Source: Pseudomonadota bacterium
GTDB taxonomy: Bacteria > Pseudomonadota > Gammaproteobacteria > Steroidobacterales > GCA-2729495
Assembly: GCA_030836925.1 (NCBI GenBank)
Contig: JAUPLK010000074.1
Coordinates: 1-7,425 of the forward strand
Direction of reading: 5' to 3'
DNA: 7,425 nt
Shown: positions 6,079 to 7,425 of the stretch, piece by piece
Numbering within the stretch: the first letter of the stretch is position 1
Layout of the letters: every line of letters starts with the position of its first letter
Made by a program: the position numbers and the translations under genes
Notes under the pieces: generated by a model
What the model saw: only the letters and a program-made list of their open reading frames with translations
What the model was told of the DNA's origin: nothing
The model's database searches: none

Positions 6079-6681
6079 TTAGCCCAGGCTGCGCTCAAGG
6101 CGCGCCAGTTCGGCCGGCGTATCGGCGTCGAGTGCGGCCGAGGGCATCGGCACCGCCGTGTGTTGCATCTCGCTTTCGAGCAGCGCGCGCGCACCCTGGT
6201 CGCCACGCAGCAGGGCGAGCTGTGGCCAGACCACACGGGGAAAAATGGCCGGCGGGGCCGGATGGGCGTCGAACTCTGCCGCCGCCATCAGTTCGGGTGC
6301 GGTGCGCCATGCGGCGACCAGCCGGGCCAGATCGTCGCCACTGACCAGCGGCAGATCACAGGGCATGACGAGTACCGCATCAACTTTGGCTGGCAAGGCA
6401 GCCATGCCACAGGCAAGCGAACTGGCCATGCCGCTGGCCCAGTCCGGATTCGCGACCAGCTGCACCTCATCCGCCGCGAGCAGTTCCCGTATCGCCGGCC
6501 CTGCCGTGCCCGTCACGACATATACCCCGGCGGCACAGCAGCCAGTGAGCAATGTGGTGGCCCGGCGCACCAGCGCCACACCGCGAAACAGGGCCAGCGG
6601 CTTGGGCGCGCCGAAGCGCTGCGACGCGCCTGCTGCAAGCACGAGACCGGCGAGCTGTGGGGATTGCCAGTGCAGGGTCAT
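6079..6681 (-). CDS. MobA/MocA-like molybdenum-cofactor nucleotidyltransferase
   Basis: A 200-residue NTP-transferase-fold protein. The N-terminal nucleotide-binding signature is LAAGASQRFGAPK (15-27). NPDWASGMASSL (78-89) and GDQGARALL (160-168) are features I associate with the MocA/CoxI branch, which attaches CMP or a related nucleotide to molybdopterin, rather than classical MobA, which attaches GMP. D109 in MPCDLPL is the expected metal ligand, and DADTPAELARL near the end is the common DxDTPxxL motif. Co-location with moaD and moaE supports a cofactor role. CMP versus GMP specificity cannot be settled by eye; a nucleotidyltransferase for another small molecule is a less likely alternative. 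The ATG at 6681 lies 17 bases after the stop of the upstream gene, so they are probably co-transcribed. Confidence 0.85.
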   Translation of the reverse strand: MTLHWQSPQLAGLVLAAGASQRFGAPKPLALFRGVALVRRATTLLTGCCAAGVYVVTGTAGPAIRELLAADEVQLVANPDWASGMASSLACGMAALPAKVDAVLVMPCDLPLVSGDDLARLVAAWRTAPELMAAAEFDAHPAPPAIFPRVVWPQLALLRGDQGARALLESEMQHTAVPMPSAALDADTPAELARLERSLG

Positions 6682-6698
6682 GGTTCAGGACTGCCGGG

Positions 6699-7425
6699 TC
6701 AGGCCGGCCCGGGTTTCGTCCAGTCATAGGGATCCCAGGCCACCGGCGCGGTGTTGAAAGCGTTGCGCAACTCGCCGATGACGGTCTGCAGATCCAGCCG
6801 CGAGGGCGAGCCATCGCCGCGCCGCAGGCGCGGCACGATGGCGGTCATCGGCTCGTCGGCAACCCACATCGGCGGCCCCGCTTCCAGTTCGTTCAGCCGC
6901 TCGACCGCACCCTCGAGCCGGACCCGCAACGGCACCCGACGCGAGACGATCTGCAGCCAGCTCTCGTAACGGTATTCAAACTCGTAGTGCGGCCCCTGCA
7001 CGCGCAGCAGCCGGGTACAGCGGGTCGCGGTATTCACGGCAAAGGGGTGTACTGCAGCCTGCTCGTCCTCCAGATAACGACGCACAGCACGCGGCTTGAG
7101 CTGCGGCGGGATGCGCACGATGGCCAGATCGATGTCCGGCAGTTCTTCGATAGTCACGGTGCCATCGGCGAGCAGCGCTTCACTGTCAGCCAGATGCGCA
7201 TCCTGCCTCGCCCACAGCGGGCCAAACCGCGGCGAGCCCTGCTGCAGGTCGTCGATGATCGTCGGCAACAGCGGCAACACCGCCTGATACAGCGCCACTA
7301 CCCGGTCGGGTGCGGCAAAGACTTCCGCCGGCAATGCGCCACTCGCCGGATCAGTCAGCGACTCGATGATGAAACACAGGCGCGCCGCATCGCGCCGCCG
7401 GACCACGCCAAAGTCGCCGGCAAAC
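6699..7425 (-). CDS. unrecognised conserved-looking protein, N-terminus outside the window
   Basis: The frame is open to the right edge of the window, so the N-terminus is missing and 241 codons are visible. A GTG at 7406 could start it, but the six upstream codons (FAGDFG) read on naturally into the protein, so I treat it as truncated. The visible part is soluble, with no signal or membrane segment. It has a helical region (about DAARLCFIIESL to LPTIIDDLQQG), an alpha/beta middle (IDLAIVRIPP; HPFAVNTATRCTRLLRV; HYEFEYRYESWLQIVSRRVPLRVRLEGAVERLNELE) and a Trp/Pro-rich end (WDPYDWTKPGPA). The AGDFGVVRRRDAAR segment reminds me of proteins grouped as DUF6687, but only from memory. It is first in the visible order before the nucleotidyltransferase, moaD and moaE, which hints at, but does not show, a link to molybdenum cofactor. 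Confidence 0.75.
   Translation of the reverse strand, partial: FAGDFGVVRRRDAARLCFIIESLTDPASGALPAEVFAAPDRVVALYQAVLPLLPTIIDDLQQGSPRFGPLWARQDAHLADSEALLADGTVTIEELPDIDLAIVRIPPQLKPRAVRRYLEDEQAAVHPFAVNTATRCTRLLRVQGPHYEFEYRYESWLQIVSRRVPLRVRLEGAVERLNELEAGPPMWVADEPMTAIVPRLRRGDGSPSRLDLQTVIGELRNAFNTAPVAWDPYDWTKPGPA

Noticed and set aside
5947..6729. A 260-codon plus-strand frame opposite moaD and the nucleotidyltransferase
   Set aside because: It is a shadow frame; the minus strand carries the family motifs and an operon-like arrangement.

Overview
The window looks like chromosomal core sequence from a GC-rich gammaproteobacterium. The gene order polA - (small RNA gap) - engB - cytochrome c4 - dsbA is, from memory, shared with Pseudomonas and its relatives. 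C-rich hairpin loops downstream of polA, and a lipoprotein form of DsbA, would also fit Xanthomonadales-like lineages. I cannot fix the genus. I see no mobile element, CRISPR array, tRNA or rRNA. Coding density is high and no gene-free stretch exceeds 180 bases.

Layout. Positions 2-193 (+) hold the end of a short LptM/YifL-type lipoprotein gene. It is followed after 16 bases by a complete polA (210-2945, +) with all three enzymatic domains intact. The 178-base gap after polA (2946-3123) is the most structured non-coding part of the window. It holds a sigma-E/AlgU-like promoter, two stem-loops with C-rich loops, and a strong intrinsic terminator whose loop is also C-rich: together a likely small RNA of about 110 nt. 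engB (3124-3720, -) converges on it. A 97-base divergent promoter region (3721-3817) separates engB from a diheme cytochrome c4 gene (3818-4471, +), which is followed by a DsbA-like lipoprotein gene (4505-5359, +). dsbA meets a minus-strand cluster tail to tail. In transcription order that cluster is an unrecognised protein (truncated at the window edge, 6699-7425), a MobA/MocA-like nucleotidyltransferase (6079-6681), moaD (5830-6069) and moaE (5369-5833).

How the genes fit together. The (+) genes cover outer-membrane assembly (LptM), DNA repair and replication (Pol I), periplasmic electron transfer (cytochrome c4) and disulfide formation (DsbA). DsbA and LptM are functionally related through oxidative folding of LptD and other envelope proteins. 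The (-) cluster is a molybdenum-cofactor module: MoaD and MoaE form molybdopterin synthase, and the nucleotidyltransferase probably adds a nucleotide to the finished cofactor. The most interesting element is the candidate envelope-stress-controlled small RNA between polA and engB. Spot 42 (enterics), ErsA (Pseudomonas) and, as I recall, sX13 (Xanthomonas) occupy the same neighbourhood.
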